A DNA stretch of 64,000 nucleotides from Bosea sp. RAC05 (GTDB lineage: Bacteria > Pseudomonadota > Alphaproteobacteria > Rhizobiales > Beijerinckiaceae), in the NCBI RefSeq assembly GCF_001713455.1, contig NZ_CP016464.1, forward strand, positions 991,501 to 1,055,500, read 5' to 3'. The notes beneath the pieces are model-generated. The model searched no databases. It was not told where the DNA came from and saw only the letters and a list, made by a program, of their open reading frames with translations. This document shows positions 34,129-43,506 of this stretch, piece after piece (the first letter of the stretch is position 1; each line of letters opens with the position of its first letter). Made by a program: the position numbers and the translations under genes.

Positions 34129-35678
34129 TGTCCACGCCTCTCGACCGTCGCGCCCTCCTGTCGGGCGCGCTCGCCGGCGCGGCCGCGCTCGCCGCGCGCC
34201 CGACCATCGCCCAGGCTGCGGGCCCGGCCGAGCTGCGCATCGCCCAGCCCTGGGAGGTCAAGACCCTCCAGCTCGGCGAATCCGGCTTCACCTTCACCCG
34301 CGCCGGCATCACGGAGACGCTGGTCGCCTCGCTGCCGGACGGGCGCATCGCGCCGGGCCTGGCCCAGTCCTGGAGCGTCAGCGACGACGGGCTGCAGTGG
34401 CGCTTCCGGCTGCGCGACGCCGTGTTCCATGACGGCACGCGGCTCGATGCCGCCGCCGCCAAGGCGTCCTTCGACCGGCTGCTGCCGCAATCGCTCTATC
34501 TGAAGCGCGCCGGCATCGCCGCGGTGGAAGCCGATGGGCAGGACCTCGTGCTGAAGCTCGATAAGCCGTTCGGCCCGCTCCTGTCCTATCTGGTCGACAA
34601 CTCCGCCGCGCTGCTGGCACCCGGCGCCTTCGACGGCGAGGGCCGCGTGCGGGCTATCATCGGCACGGGCCCGTTCAAGATCGGCGCGGCTGAGCTGCCC
34701 CGCAGCCTGGCGCTCGTCCGGCACGAGGCCTATTGGGGCGAGAAGGCCCGCGTCGCCGCCGTTCGCTACGACGCGGTCGGCAATGGCGACACCCGCACCA
34801 ACATCGCCGTCGCCAAGGATGCCGACATCGTCTTCAACCTGGCGGCGCAGGGCGTCGGCCGCGCGGGATCGGCCGGCATGACGATCGAGCGGGTGATCAT
34901 TCCGCGCACCCACATCCTGATGCTGAACTGCGCCAAGCCGCAATTCGCCGAAGCTCCGGTGCGCCGGGCGCTCAGCATGGCGCTGGATCGCGAGGGCATC
35001 GCGGCGGGCATCATGCGCAACAAGGCGCTGGCGGCGACGCAGTACCTGCCGCCGACGCTGGCCGAATGGCACTTCACCGACCTGGCTCCGCTCCGGCAGG
35101 ATGTCACGGCCGCCAACGCCCTGCTCGACGCCGCCGGCTGGCCGCGCGGCGCCGACGGCATCCGCGCCAAGGGCGGCGTGCGCTTCGCCGGCACCGTCCG
35201 CACCTTCGCCAACCGGCCTGAGCTGCCGGTGATCGCCACCGCGATGCAGGCGCAGCTGCGCGCGATCGGCTTCGATCTCGCCATCAGCGTCGGCGAGGCG
35301 CAGGCGATCTTCGAGGCGCAGAAGGACGGCTCGCTCGAACTGGGTCTCAGCTCGCGCAATCTCGTCATCGTGCCCGACCCGATCGGTACCATCGCGCTGG
35401 ACTATGCCGCCGACAGCATCGCGCCGGGCTCGACGGGCACCACCGGCTGGCGCCATGATGGGTTGAGGCAGGAGGTGGCGCGCTATCTCGCCGAGGCGGA
35501 CGACAAGCGCCGCGCCACGGCAAGGCGCGCCATCGCCGGCATCATCCATGAGGAGCTGCCGATCATCCCCGTGACCTGGTACGACCAGATCGTCGCCGTT
35601 CATCCGCGGGTCTCCGGCTTCGTCACGGACCCGCTCGAGCAGCGCTACTTCCTCGACAGGGTCACGATCGCGTCGTGA
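34125..35678 (+). CDS. Peptide/nickel-type ABC transporter substrate-binding protein
   Basis: Family 5 (NikA/DppA-like) periplasmic receptor, 517 aa, with a Tat-type leader (LDRRALLSGALAGAAALAA) ending near PTIAQAAG. Family features: LRIAQPWEVKTLQLGESGF, LAQSWSVSDDGLQWRFRLRD near residue 80, IGTGPFKI near 180 and VRRALSMALDREGIAAGIM near 285. Tat export is also used by some NikA-type metal receptors. Located immediately behind the riboswitch-controlled methyltransferase; I infer a cobalt chelate or corrinoid precursor as ligand. Overlaps the permease gene by four bases. Confidence 0.9.
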   Translation: MMSTPLDRRALLSGALAGAAALAARPTIAQAAGPAELRIAQPWEVKTLQLGESGFTFTRAGITETLVASLPDGRIAPGLAQSWSVSDDGLQWRFRLRDAVFHDGTRLDAAAAKASFDRLLPQSLYLKRAGIAAVEADGQDLVLKLDKPFGPLLSYLVDNSAALLAPGAFDGEGRVRAIIGTGPFKIGAAELPRSLALVRHEAYWGEKARVAAVRYDAVGNGDTRTNIAVAKDADIVFNLAAQGVGRAGSAGMTIERVIIPRTHILMLNCAKPQFAEAPVRRALSMALDREGIAAGIMRNKALAATQYLPPTLAEWHFTDLAPLRQDVTAANALLDAAGWPRGADGIRAKGGVRFAGTVRTFANRPELPVIATAMQAQLRAIGFDLAISVGEAQAIFEAQKDGSLELGLSSRNLVIVPDPIGTIALDYAADSIAPGSTGTTGWRHDGLRQEVARYLAEADDKRRATARRAIAGIIHEELPIIPVTWYDQIVAVHPRVSGFVTDPLEQRYFLDRVTIAS

Positions 35679-36667
35679 GTGCAGCCCGGTCTTCGTTCTG
35701 GCCCGGCGGCGCCGCGGGCACCGTCCTGCGCATCGTCGCCTCGCGTCTGGTGCAGGCGGTGCTGACGGCGCTCGTCCTCGCCAGCCTCTGCTTCGCCTTT
35801 GTCCAGGCGCTGCCGGGGGATGCGGCCCTGCGCATCGCCGCCGCCCGCAGCGGCGACGACCGGGTCACGGCGGAGTCTGTCGCGCGAGTGCGCGAGCAGG
35901 AGGGCTTGGATCGGCCTCTCCTGGCGCAATATGCGAGCTGGATCGGCCGGCTCGCCCAGGGCGATCTCGGTCACTCGCTGGTGTCGCGCCAGCCCGTCTG
36001 GAGCGAACTGGCCGAGCATGGCCGCTTCACGCTCGGTCTCGGCGCGCTGGGCTGGCTGCTCTCCTATGCCCTCGCGCTGCCGCTCGGCATCGCCTGCGGT
36101 TTCAGGCCCGGCGGCTGGCTCGACCGGGGCACCAACGCGCTGGCGGTGGCGCTCGCCTCGATGCCGAGCTTCCTCGTCGGCATCGGCCTGATCTCGCTCT
36201 TCGCGCTCACCCTGCGCTGGCTGCCGCCGGCGGGGTTCCGCACCGGCGCGCATATGGTGCTGCCGGCGCTGACGCTGGCGCTGGGGCTGGCCGCCTTCTC
36301 GGTGCGGATCATCCGCAATGCGGTGGTCGAGGTCCGCGGCGCCTTCTACATGACGTTTGCGCGCATCCGCGGCCGCAGCGCCGGCTCCGCCTTCCTGCAT
36401 CATGGCGTGCGCAACGCGGCGATTCCCGTGGCGACCTTCGCCGCCCTGCAATTCGCCTATGTCGTCGACGGCTTCGTCGTGGTCGAGACGCTGTTCAACT
36501 ATCCAGGCCTCGGCGACCTGCTCGTCAAGTCGCTGCTGGCGCGCGACGTGCCGATGATCATGGGCGCGGGCATGGTCGTCGGCCTGATGTATGCCGCGGT
36601 CAATCTCCTCGCCGATCTCGCCTGCATCGGGCTCGATCCGCGCCGTCTCGCTGGGCGTAGCGCATGA
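35675..36667 (+). CDS. DppB/NikB-type ABC transporter permease
   Basis: Inner-membrane permease, 330 aa with six predicted helices. DppB-family landmarks: the N-terminal helix VASRLVQAVLTALVLASLCFAF, GLDRPLLAQYASWIGRLAQGDLGHS near residues 75-95, MVLPALTLALGLAAFSVRIIRN and the EAA-type coupling loop, and VVETLFNYPGLGDLLVKSLLARD near the C-terminus. It starts and ends with 4-base overlaps with its neighbours, giving tight co-translation across the operon. Confidence 0.93.
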   Translation: MSAARSSFWPGGAAGTVLRIVASRLVQAVLTALVLASLCFAFVQALPGDAALRIAAARSGDDRVTAESVARVREQEGLDRPLLAQYASWIGRLAQGDLGHSLVSRQPVWSELAEHGRFTLGLGALGWLLSYALALPLGIACGFRPGGWLDRGTNALAVALASMPSFLVGIGLISLFALTLRWLPPAGFRTGAHMVLPALTLALGLAAFSVRIIRNAVVEVRGAFYMTFARIRGRSAGSAFLHHGVRNAAIPVATFAALQFAYVVDGFVVVETLFNYPGLGDLLVKSLLARDVPMIMGAGMVVGLMYAAVNLLADLACIGLDPRRLAGRSA

Positions 36668-37500
36668 CGCTCGCCCTGACGCATCCGCCCACCCGCATCC
36701 GCCGTCCGCTCGTCGCCCCGCTGCTGCTGCTCGGCGGGCTCGCGGCGCTGGTCGTGATCGGCCCGCTCGTCATCCCGCATGACCCGGCCGCGCAGGACCT
36801 CGTCCGCACGCTGGAGGGTCCGAGCGCGCAGCACTGGTTCGGCACCGACCATCTCGGCCGCGACATCGCCGCCCGCCTCGTCCATGGCGGCGTGCGCTCG
36901 CTCGGCATCGCCGTCGCCTGCGTCGGCTTCGCCACCGGGGTCGGTGTCGCGCTCGGGCTCGTGGCGGCCTATGCCGGCCGCGTCGCCGACATCGCGATCA
37001 TGCGCCTGGCCGACCTGATGCTCGCCTTCCCCGGCATCCTGCTGGCGCTGCTGATCTCCGGCTTCCTCGGCGGCGGCGTCCTGCCCATGCTGATCGGCAT
37101 CAAGCTCGCGCTCTGGCCGCAATTCGCGCGCATGGCCCGGGCGATTGCCATCGGCGAGCTGGCGCAGCCCCATGTCGAGGCGGCGCGCCTCGCCGGCTTC
37201 CCGGCCCTCACGATTCTTCGCCGGCATGTCCTGCCGCCGGTGCTGCGCCAGACCGTGACACTGGCGACGCTGGGGCTCGGCGCCGCGATCATGTCGATCT
37301 CCTCGCTCGGCTTCCTCGGGCTGGGCCTGCAGCCGCCGACGCCCGAATGGGGCGCGATGATCAGCGAGCTTCTGCCCTATCTGGCGGAGGCGCCGGTGCA
37401 GATGGCGGCGCCTTGCCTGGCGATCTTCCTCGCCGTGCTCGGGGCGACGCTGCTCGGCCAGGCCCTCGCCGAGCCGCCCACCATGCCGGAGGAGATGTGA
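36664..37500 (+). CDS. DppC/NikC-type ABC transporter permease
   Basis: Second permease, 278 aa. DppC-family features: HWFGTDHLGRDIAARLVHG near residues 55-73, LMLAFPGILLALLISGFLG near 120, the EAA-loop PHVEAARLAGFPALTILRRHVLP and the terminal ISSLGFLGLGLQPPTPEWGAMI. With the DppB-type partner it forms the heterodimeric channel. The stop TGA at 37498-37500 overlaps the ATG of the ATPase gene by one base (ATGTGATG arrangement). Confidence 0.93.
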   Translation: MTLALTHPPTRIRRPLVAPLLLLGGLAALVVIGPLVIPHDPAAQDLVRTLEGPSAQHWFGTDHLGRDIAARLVHGGVRSLGIAVACVGFATGVGVALGLVAAYAGRVADIAIMRLADLMLAFPGILLALLISGFLGGGVLPMLIGIKLALWPQFARMARAIAIGELAQPHVEAARLAGFPALTILRRHVLPPVLRQTVTLATLGLGAAIMSISSLGFLGLGLQPPTPEWGAMISELLPYLAEAPVQMAAPCLAIFLAVLGATLLGQALAEPPTMPEEM

Positions 37501-39005
37501 TGACCGCGCCCGCACTGGCCCTTTCGGGACTGACGATCCGGGACCGGAGCGGCACCGCTCTGGTCTGCGATGTCGACCTGACGCTCGAGGCCGGCTCCGT
37601 GCTGCTCCTGATCGGCGAGACCGGCAGCGGCAAAAGCTTGATCGCCCAGGCCGTGATGGGCCTCCTGCCGGCCGGCTTCTCCGCCAGCGGCAGCATCGCC
37701 ATCAACGGGCATGCACCGGTCGAGGCCAGCCAGGCCGGGCTGCTGCGGCTGCTCTGGTCGCGCGAGACGCTGCTGTTGCCGCAGGAGCCCCGCGCCGCGC
37801 TCGACCCGACGATGCGGATTGCGCCGCAGCTCTGGGATGCCGGGGCGCGCGACGGCACGGCGCGGCACGGCGAGGCCGGTCATGGGCTGACGACGCAGGA
37901 GGCGCTGGCCGCAGTCGATCTGCCGCCGCGCGTCTCGCGCGCCTTTCCGGCCGAGCTGTCCGGTGGCATGGCCCAGCGTGTCCTCGTCGCCTCCGCGCTG
38001 GTCGGCCGCGCGCCGCTGGTCGTCGCCGACGAGCCGACCAAGGGGCTCGATGCCGCGCGCGTCGCCCAGTCCGCCGCGCTGCTCGCCTCGCTCGGCGGCG
38101 CCGGACGCGCGCTGCTCGTGATCACGCATGATGTGGCGCTGGCGCGCGCGCTCGGCGGTCAGTTGGCGGTGCTCCGCGACGGGCGCATCGTCGAGCAGGG
38201 CCCGGCGGACACCGTCTTCGCCGCCCCGGACCATCCCTATACGCGCGCCTGGCTCGCTGCCGACCCCTCGACCTGGCGACCCTGCCTGCGTTGCTGCGAC
38301 CTCGAGGCGCCGGTGCTCTCCGCGCATGGGCTGTCCTTTGGCTTCAGCCGCGCGGAGCCGCTGTTTTCCGGTGTCGACGTCCATATCCCGCCAGGCGGCA
38401 TTCTCGGCCTCACCGGGCGCAGCGGCTGCGGCAAGACCACGCTCGGCAACATCCTGCTCGGCCTGCAGCCCCCGTCGGCCGGAGCCGTGAATTGGCAGGG
38501 CGTCGACCCCTATCGCGATCGCACCGGCGCGCGCCGCCTGCGTCAGCGCTACCAGAAGCTTCATCAGGATCCGGCGAGCGTCTTCCTGCCCGGACGCAGC
38601 TTCGCGCGCCAGTTCGCCGATCTCGCCGAGGTCGTGCCGGGTCTCGCGCTCGACGAAGTGCTGCCGCCGCTGCTCGAGCGGCTGAGGCTCGACCGCAAGC
38701 TGCTCGCGCGGCGCCCCGGCGAGGTCTCGGGCGGAGAGGCCCAGCGCCTCGCGCTGGCGCGCATCCTCCTGCTCAAGCCGGCGTTGATCGTCGCGGACGA
38801 GCCGACCTCGCGCCTCGACCCGCTGGTCCAGCGCGAAGCCATCGCGCTGCTGGCGGAGATCGTCGCCAGCGAGAGCCTCGGCCTCGTCCTCATCAGCCAT
38901 GACCGGGCGCTGCTGGCGGCGACCGCCGACGAGGTGCTCGACATCGGTGCGGGCGAGGGGACGACGACCCTGCCGGGCTTCGCCCGGGGCCTTCAGGGCG
39001 CCTGA
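37500..39005 (+). CDS. Fused two-domain peptide/nickel-type ABC ATPase (DppD-DppF fusion)
   Basis: A single 501-aa chain holds both nucleotide-binding domains. First domain: Walker A GETGSGKS (residues 39-46), signature ELSGGMAQRVLVAS, Walker B VVADEPTKGLD. Second domain, from about residue 280: Walker A GRSGCGKTT, signature VSGGEAQRLALARIL, Walker B LIVADEPTSRLD and switch His in LISHD. Start ATG 37500 overlaps the previous stop. The N-terminal domain looks intact, although the insert between Walker A and the signature is shorter than in DppD. Last gene of the riboswitch operon. Confidence 0.92.
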   Translation: MTAPALALSGLTIRDRSGTALVCDVDLTLEAGSVLLLIGETGSGKSLIAQAVMGLLPAGFSASGSIAINGHAPVEASQAGLLRLLWSRETLLLPQEPRAALDPTMRIAPQLWDAGARDGTARHGEAGHGLTTQEALAAVDLPPRVSRAFPAELSGGMAQRVLVASALVGRAPLVVADEPTKGLDAARVAQSAALLASLGGAGRALLVITHDVALARALGGQLAVLRDGRIVEQGPADTVFAAPDHPYTRAWLAADPSTWRPCLRCCDLEAPVLSAHGLSFGFSRAEPLFSGVDVHIPPGGILGLTGRSGCGKTTLGNILLGLQPPSAGAVNWQGVDPYRDRTGARRLRQRYQKLHQDPASVFLPGRSFARQFADLAEVVPGLALDEVLPPLLERLRLDRKLLARRPGEVSGGEAQRLALARILLLKPALIVADEPTSRLDPLVQREAIALLAEIVASESLGLVLISHDRALLAATADEVLDIGAGEGTTTLPGFARGLQGA

Positions 39006-39214
39006 TCGTAGCCGAGATAGGCGCCGAGCTTCATCATCGCCGTGTAGATCTGGCGGCCCGTCGCGTCATCCATGATCAGCGGCCGGCCATCGACGACGAG
39101 ATAGATCAGGTTCTCGTCCTGCCAGTCGCTCGAGCGGCCGAACTCGATCTCCAGCGGCGCGCTGCGGTCGGTCTGGTCGATGACGACGCCGTCGTAATAG
39201 GGGGTGCTGGACAA
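38993..39214 (-). CDS. Small conserved hypothetical protein (73 aa)
   Basis: A 73-aa acidic protein starting SSTPYYDGVVIDQTDRSAPL and ending MMKLGAYLGYDQAP, apparently one compact alpha/beta domain without signal peptide or metal motif. The start is TTG at 39214 with GAGGAG six bases upstream, and the 3' end overlaps the convergent ATPase gene by 13 bases. The MFS gene lies upstream on the opposite end of a 26-base gap, sharing strand but reading toward it. Function unknown. Confidence 0.7.
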   Translation of the reverse strand: MSSTPYYDGVVIDQTDRSAPLEIEFGRSSDWQDENLIYLVVDGRPLIMDDATGRQIYTAMMKLGAYLGYDQAP

Positions 39215-39239
39215 GGATGGCTCCTCTGCGGCGGCGCGG

Positions 39240-40478
39240 CTAGCGCTTGGTCAGTTCGATCTCGGGGATGGTCGGTCCGCCCGAGGCCCGCTCGCCGTCC
39301 ACGAAGACGGGGGACGGCTTCCGCGTGATCCGAAGGGTGATGTAGATCGCGACCAGGGCGGACAGCGCCATCAGATAGACCAGCATCCCGCGCGCGCCCA
39401 TCGCCTGCATCAGGGCGGTCGCGACGACAGGCCCGACCGCCGCGCCCGTGCCCCACAGGAAGAGAAGCTGAGCCGAGAGCCCCACCGCCTGCTCGCGGCC
39501 GATCCGCAGATAGGCATGGGTGACGGCCACCGTGTAGAGCGGAATGCTGCAGCCGCCGATCAGCGCGAACAGCGAAAACAGCCACACACGCGCCTGAGCC
39601 ACATCGGCTGCCTGGATCACCAGCAGCGTCGCGGCCGTCGCGGTGACGAGGCTGACCGCGCAGAGCATGATGAGACGGCTGGCGACGCGGTCGGCCAGCA
39701 GGCTCATCGGCCACTGCATCAGCAGCGCGCCGACCTGGATTCCCGCCGTCAGCAGGATCGTGTTGCGCTGGTCGAGCCCGGCGAGGATGCCATAGGCCGG
39801 GATGACGCTGGTCAGCGGGCCGCTGACCAGCCCGACATAGAGGCAGCCCACCACGGCGGCGGGGGCCTGCCGCCACAGCGCGCGCAGGCCCACCGAGACC
39901 ACGTCGCTCGACTCCGGCCCGCGCGCCCGCGTCAGCGCCACCGGGATCAGCGCGAACGAGAACACCATGCTGGCGAGCAGGAAGACATCCTGCGACTGGA
40001 TCGCGACATAGCCGACGCCGAGCTGGGAGCCGATCATCGCCACTCGGTTGAGCAGCTGATAGACGCCGAAGATGCGCCCGCGCCGGGCTCCGCTGGCCTG
40101 CCCGCTGATCCAGCTCTCGATGCAGATGCCGTGTCCCGCCGCGGCCAGCCCCATCATGAGGCGCGGGCCGCCCCACCAGGGCTCGGGGATCAGCGCGAAG
40201 CTCAGCGTCGCGGCCGCCTGCAGCGCGGCGAACACGGCGAAGGCGCGGATATGCCCGATGCGGCGCACCAGCGACGGCATCGCGAAGCAGCCGATCAGAA
40301 AGCCGACGGAATAGGCCGAGGCCACGAGGCCGATCAGCAGCGGCGGCTGCCCGGCGATCGCCATGCGCAGCGGCACCACCGTGTTGACGATGGTGCCCGC
40401 GAGCTGCAGCAGCAGGGCTCCCGAGACGATGGCGCCCAATGCGGCGAAGGAACCCGTCGCGGGCTTCTGCGTCGTCAT
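39240..40478 (-). CDS. MFS transporter (UMF/YcaD-like)
   Basis: Twelve-helix major facilitator, 412 aa. The GLVASAYSVGFLIGCFAMPSLVRRIGHIRAF stretch (loop 2-3 signature near residue 60) and the second-half MQWPMSLLADRVASRLIML repeat are typical of the YcaD/MFS-1 group. GRIFGVYQLLNRVAMIGSQ near residue 135 is another group feature. Substrate not predictable. Followed after 25 bases by the 73-aa protein on the same strand, so the two may be co-transcribed. Confidence 0.88.
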   Translation of the reverse strand: MTTQKPATGSFAALGAIVSGALLLQLAGTIVNTVVPLRMAIAGQPPLLIGLVASAYSVGFLIGCFAMPSLVRRIGHIRAFAVFAALQAAATLSFALIPEPWWGGPRLMMGLAAAGHGICIESWISGQASGARRGRIFGVYQLLNRVAMIGSQLGVGYVAIQSQDVFLLASMVFSFALIPVALTRARGPESSDVVSVGLRALWRQAPAAVVGCLYVGLVSGPLTSVIPAYGILAGLDQRNTILLTAGIQVGALLMQWPMSLLADRVASRLIMLCAVSLVTATAATLLVIQAADVAQARVWLFSLFALIGGCSIPLYTVAVTHAYLRIGREQAVGLSAQLLFLWGTGAAVGPVVATALMQAMGARGMLVYLMALSALVAIYITLRITRKPSPVFVDGERASGGPTIPEIELTKR

Positions 40479-40589
40479 GGGGCGACACCGGGGGGCGGGC
40501 GCCGAAACCCGGACATGACCATGGGAGAGCGGTCTTGCGCGGGACGACCCGCAGCATATCTCGCCCTCTCAACGATGAAGGCTACGCCG

Positions 40590-40829
40590 ATGCAGACCAC
40601 CGATTTCCGCTTTCCGGGAGTCCTGAACTCGAAGGAGCTGCTCGTCGCCGAGGCCGTGCAGGCCCGCGCCTGGGCGGTCCTGGCCGGCAAGGGGCGCATC
40701 CGCGACGATGACGAGGCCGCCCGGGCCAGGCTCGGCGGTATCGTCGTCCGCCTGATGGCGGACGGCTCGCAGTCGATCGGGGACCTCGCCAGCGCCGCGA
40801 TCGACAGCTTCGAACGGGGTGCGCTCTGA
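40590..40829 (+). CDS. Small hypothetical protein (79 aa)
   Basis: A helical 79-aa protein, starting QTTDFRFPGVLNSKELLVAE and containing ARLGGIVVRLMADGSQSIGDLASAA. ATG 40590 is preferred because GAAGG lies eight bases upstream; an in-frame ATG at 40575 lacks such a site. No family recognised and no signal peptide. It diverges from the MFS gene with about 110 bases between starts. Confidence 0.55.
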   Translation: MQTTDFRFPGVLNSKELLVAEAVQARAWAVLAGKGRIRDDDEAARARLGGIVVRLMADGSQSIGDLASAAIDSFERGAL

Positions 40830-41008
40830 ACCGGGTCGGCGGATCGGGCTGGCGGCATTCGCGATCTCTTCGGAGCGGCTTTTCGCCCGGGCCGCCCGAG
40901 GCGACGCCAGAGCGAATCGCCGACATAACAGCACGATGATCGCGGCCGGGCCATGGCGCCGGGCGCAGGCCCGCGAGCCTGCTCCGGCGCCGAGATGGGG
41001 TCGACGGC

Positions 41009-42010
41009 TCAGCCGCCGACGGTCAGCATGATCTTGCCGAGATGGGCGCTGGACTCCATCAGCGCGTGGCCCTGCCGCGCCTGCTCCAGCGGGAAGGTCG
41101 CATGGATGATCGGCTTCACCGTGCCGGCCTCCAGCAGCGGCCAGATCTCCTGCCGCAGCTTGTCGGCGATGTCCGCCTTGAGCGCCACGGAGCGCGGCCG
41201 AAGCGTCGAGCCGGTCAGCGTCAGCCGGCGGATCATCATCGCGGTCAGGTCGAGTTCGGCCTTGGGGCCCTGCAGGAAGGCGATCTGCACGATGCGCCCC
41301 TCCACCGCCAGCGCTGCGATGTTGCGCTGGATATAGGGCCCGCCGACCATGTCGAGGATGACGTTCACGCCCTGGCCGTCGGTCAGGCGCTTGACCTCCG
41401 CCAGGAAATCCTGCGCGCGGTAATCGATCGCTTCATCGGCCCCCAGCGAGCGGCAGAAATCGCATTTCTCGGGCGAGCCCGCTGTCGCATAGACGGTGGC
41501 GCCGAACTGCTTGGCGAGCTGGATCGCGGTCGAGCCGATGCCGCTCGAGCCGCCATGGATCAGGATGGTCTCGCCGGCGCGCAGCCGCCCGCGGGTGAAG
41601 ACGTTGTCGTAGACGGTGAAATAGGTCTCGGGCAGGCCGGCGGCCTCCAGCAGCGAAAGCGGCTTCGGCACCGGCAGGCAGAGCACCTCGTCGGCGACGG
41701 CATATTCCGCGTAGCCGCCGCTGATCAGCAGCGCACAGACGGCCTCGCCGATGCGGCTCTCGGCCACGCCCGCGCCGACCGCGACGATGTGACCGGAGAC
41801 TTCCAGCCCGGGGACCTTGGTCGCGCCGGGCGGCGGCGGATAACCGCCGGCCCGCTGCAGGCAATCGGGCCGATTGATCCCGGCGGCAGCGACTGCGATC
41901 AGGACCTGGCCCGCTCCCGGCTGCGGCACGGGGGCGGTCTCGATCTCGATCACCTCCGGCCCTCCGGGCCCGGAAAAGCGCACCTGCTTCATCGTCTGCG
42001 GCAAAGCCAT
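41009..42010 (-). CDS. NADPH:quinone oxidoreductase, PIG3/QOR-type MDR family
   Basis: Zinc-independent medium-chain dehydrogenase/reductase, 333 aa. Features: VAAAGINRPDCLQRAGGYPPPPG near residue 45, GLEVSGHIVAVG near 70, and the NADPH motif HGGSSGIGSTAIQLAKQFGA near 150; no Cys/His zinc ligands. Members reduce quinones or enals. The start is set at ATG 42010, six bases behind GGAG; in-frame ATGs exist at 42013 and 42022. Standing between the small hypothetical gene and the TRAP permease, it shares strand with the TRAP operon but is separated by about 90 bases. Confidence 0.9.
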   Translation of the reverse strand: MALPQTMKQVRFSGPGGPEVIEIETAPVPQPGAGQVLIAVAAAGINRPDCLQRAGGYPPPPGATKVPGLEVSGHIVAVGAGVAESRIGEAVCALLISGGYAEYAVADEVLCLPVPKPLSLLEAAGLPETYFTVYDNVFTRGRLRAGETILIHGGSSGIGSTAIQLAKQFGATVYATAGSPEKCDFCRSLGADEAIDYRAQDFLAEVKRLTDGQGVNVILDMVGGPYIQRNIAALAVEGRIVQIAFLQGPKAELDLTAMMIRRLTLTGSTLRPRSVALKADIADKLRQEIWPLLEAGTVKPIIHATFPLEQARQGHALMESSAHLGKIMLTVGG

Positions 42011-42102
42011 CATCGTCTCCATGGGGCGGCGCCGGGATGCGCCTTCGCCGCACCTTGTGGCGACGACGCGGGGCCGGTTCAAGGGTCGGGCCGCCCGGAC
42101 GC

Positions 42103-43506
42103 TTACTGCAGCAGGCGCGGCAGCCAGAGGCTGATCGCAGGGACATAGGTGATCAGCGCCAGGCTCAGCAGCAGCGGAACCAGCCAAGGCAGGATCGCCA
42201 TCGTCGTTCGCTGGAAGCTGAGATTGGCGACGCGGGCGAGAACGAAGAGCACGAGCCCCATCGGCGGATGCAGCAGGCCGATCATCAGGTTCAGCACCAT
42301 GACGAGCCCGAAATGGACGGGGTCGATGCCGAGCTTGAGCACGATCGGCAGCAGGATCGGCGTCAGGATGGTGATCGCGGCGGTGGGCTCGAGGAAGCAT
42401 CCGACGAACAGCATCAGCGCATTCGCCAGAAGCAGGAACATCGCCGGGTCGGAGGTGAAGGCGAGCACCCAGCCCGCGATCATTTCCGTGGTGCGCGACA
42501 CCGCCAGAACCCAGCCGAAGACGGACGCCGCCGAGACGATGAAGAGCACGGTGGCGGTCAGTTCGACCGTCTCCATCGAGGCCTTGATCACCATCCGGCC
42601 GCTCAGCGTCCGGTACCAGACGGTGCCCAGGAAAACCGCCCAGACGCAGGCCGCGATGGCGCCTTCCGTCGCGGTGAACAGGCCCGACGTCATGCCGCCG
42701 ATCAGTAGCACCGGCGTCATCAGCGGCAGAACGGCAGCGAAGCGGAAGACCTTGTCGGCCGCGAGCAGCAGCACGAACCCAGCGATCACCGCGATGCGCG
42801 GCGAGACGCCGGCATCGACCGCAAGCCAGATCGCGAGGGGAAAACCGGCCACGATCGCGAGCTCGCCCAGCACGCGCAGAATCCGCGGCCATTCGAACGG
42901 CACGTCGCCGCCCCATTTGTTGCGGTGGGCATAGAAGCTGACCGTCGCCATCATCAGCAGGGCCATGACCATGCCGGGCACGATGCCGGCGAGGAAGAGC
43001 TTCCCGATCGAGACATTCGCCATCATCCCGTAGACGACGAAAGGCAGGGAGGGCGGGATGATAGGCCCGAGCGTCGCCGAGGCGGCGGTGATGCCGACGG
43101 CGAATTCGACATCGTAGCCATGCTCGCGCATCGCCTTGATCTCGATGGTGCCGAGACCGGCGGCGTCCGCGACCGCCGTGCCCGACATGCCCGAGAAGAT
43201 CACCGAACCGACGACATTGACGTGGCCGAGCCCGCCCCGCATCCAGCCGACGAGGCCGAGCGCGAAATTGTAGATCCGGTTGGTGATGCCGGCCGAGTTC
43301 ATCAGATTGCCGGCGAGGATGAAGAAGGGTACCGCCAGCAGCGGGAACGAATCCAGCCCCGCGAACATGCGGTGGATGATGACGAAATCGGGCGCGATGC
43401 CGGTCGCGAGAATGTAGATCAGCGACGAGCCCGCCATCGCGATGGCGACGGGGATGCCCGAGCCCATCAGGGCGAGGAAGAGCAGCTTGAAGGACAGCGC
43501 GCTCAT
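42103..43506 (-). CDS. dctM: TRAP transporter large permease (DctM family), second system
   Basis: DctM-type permease, 467 aa with about 12 hydrophobic helices. Signatures: PFFILAGNLMNSAGITNRIYNF near residue 60, FSGMSGTAVADAAGLGTIEI near 105, TLGPIIPPSLPFVVYGMM near 145 and LMIGLLHPPMGLVLFVL near the end. It carries a longer central cytoplasmic/periplasmic loop than the first system's subunit. ATG 43506 overlaps the stop of the small-permease gene by four bases. Last gene of the second TRAP operon. Confidence 0.93.
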   Translation of the reverse strand: MSALSFKLLFLALMGSGIPVAIAMAGSSLIYILATGIAPDFVIIHRMFAGLDSFPLLAVPFFILAGNLMNSAGITNRIYNFALGLVGWMRGGLGHVNVVGSVIFSGMSGTAVADAAGLGTIEIKAMREHGYDVEFAVGITAASATLGPIIPPSLPFVVYGMMANVSIGKLFLAGIVPGMVMALLMMATVSFYAHRNKWGGDVPFEWPRILRVLGELAIVAGFPLAIWLAVDAGVSPRIAVIAGFVLLLAADKVFRFAAVLPLMTPVLLIGGMTSGLFTATEGAIAACVWAVFLGTVWYRTLSGRMVIKASMETVELTATVLFIVSAASVFGWVLAVSRTTEMIAGWVLAFTSDPAMFLLLANALMLFVGCFLEPTAAITILTPILLPIVLKLGIDPVHFGLVMVLNLMIGLLHPPMGLVLFVLARVANLSFQRTTMAILPWLVPLLLSLALITYVPAISLWLPRLLQ

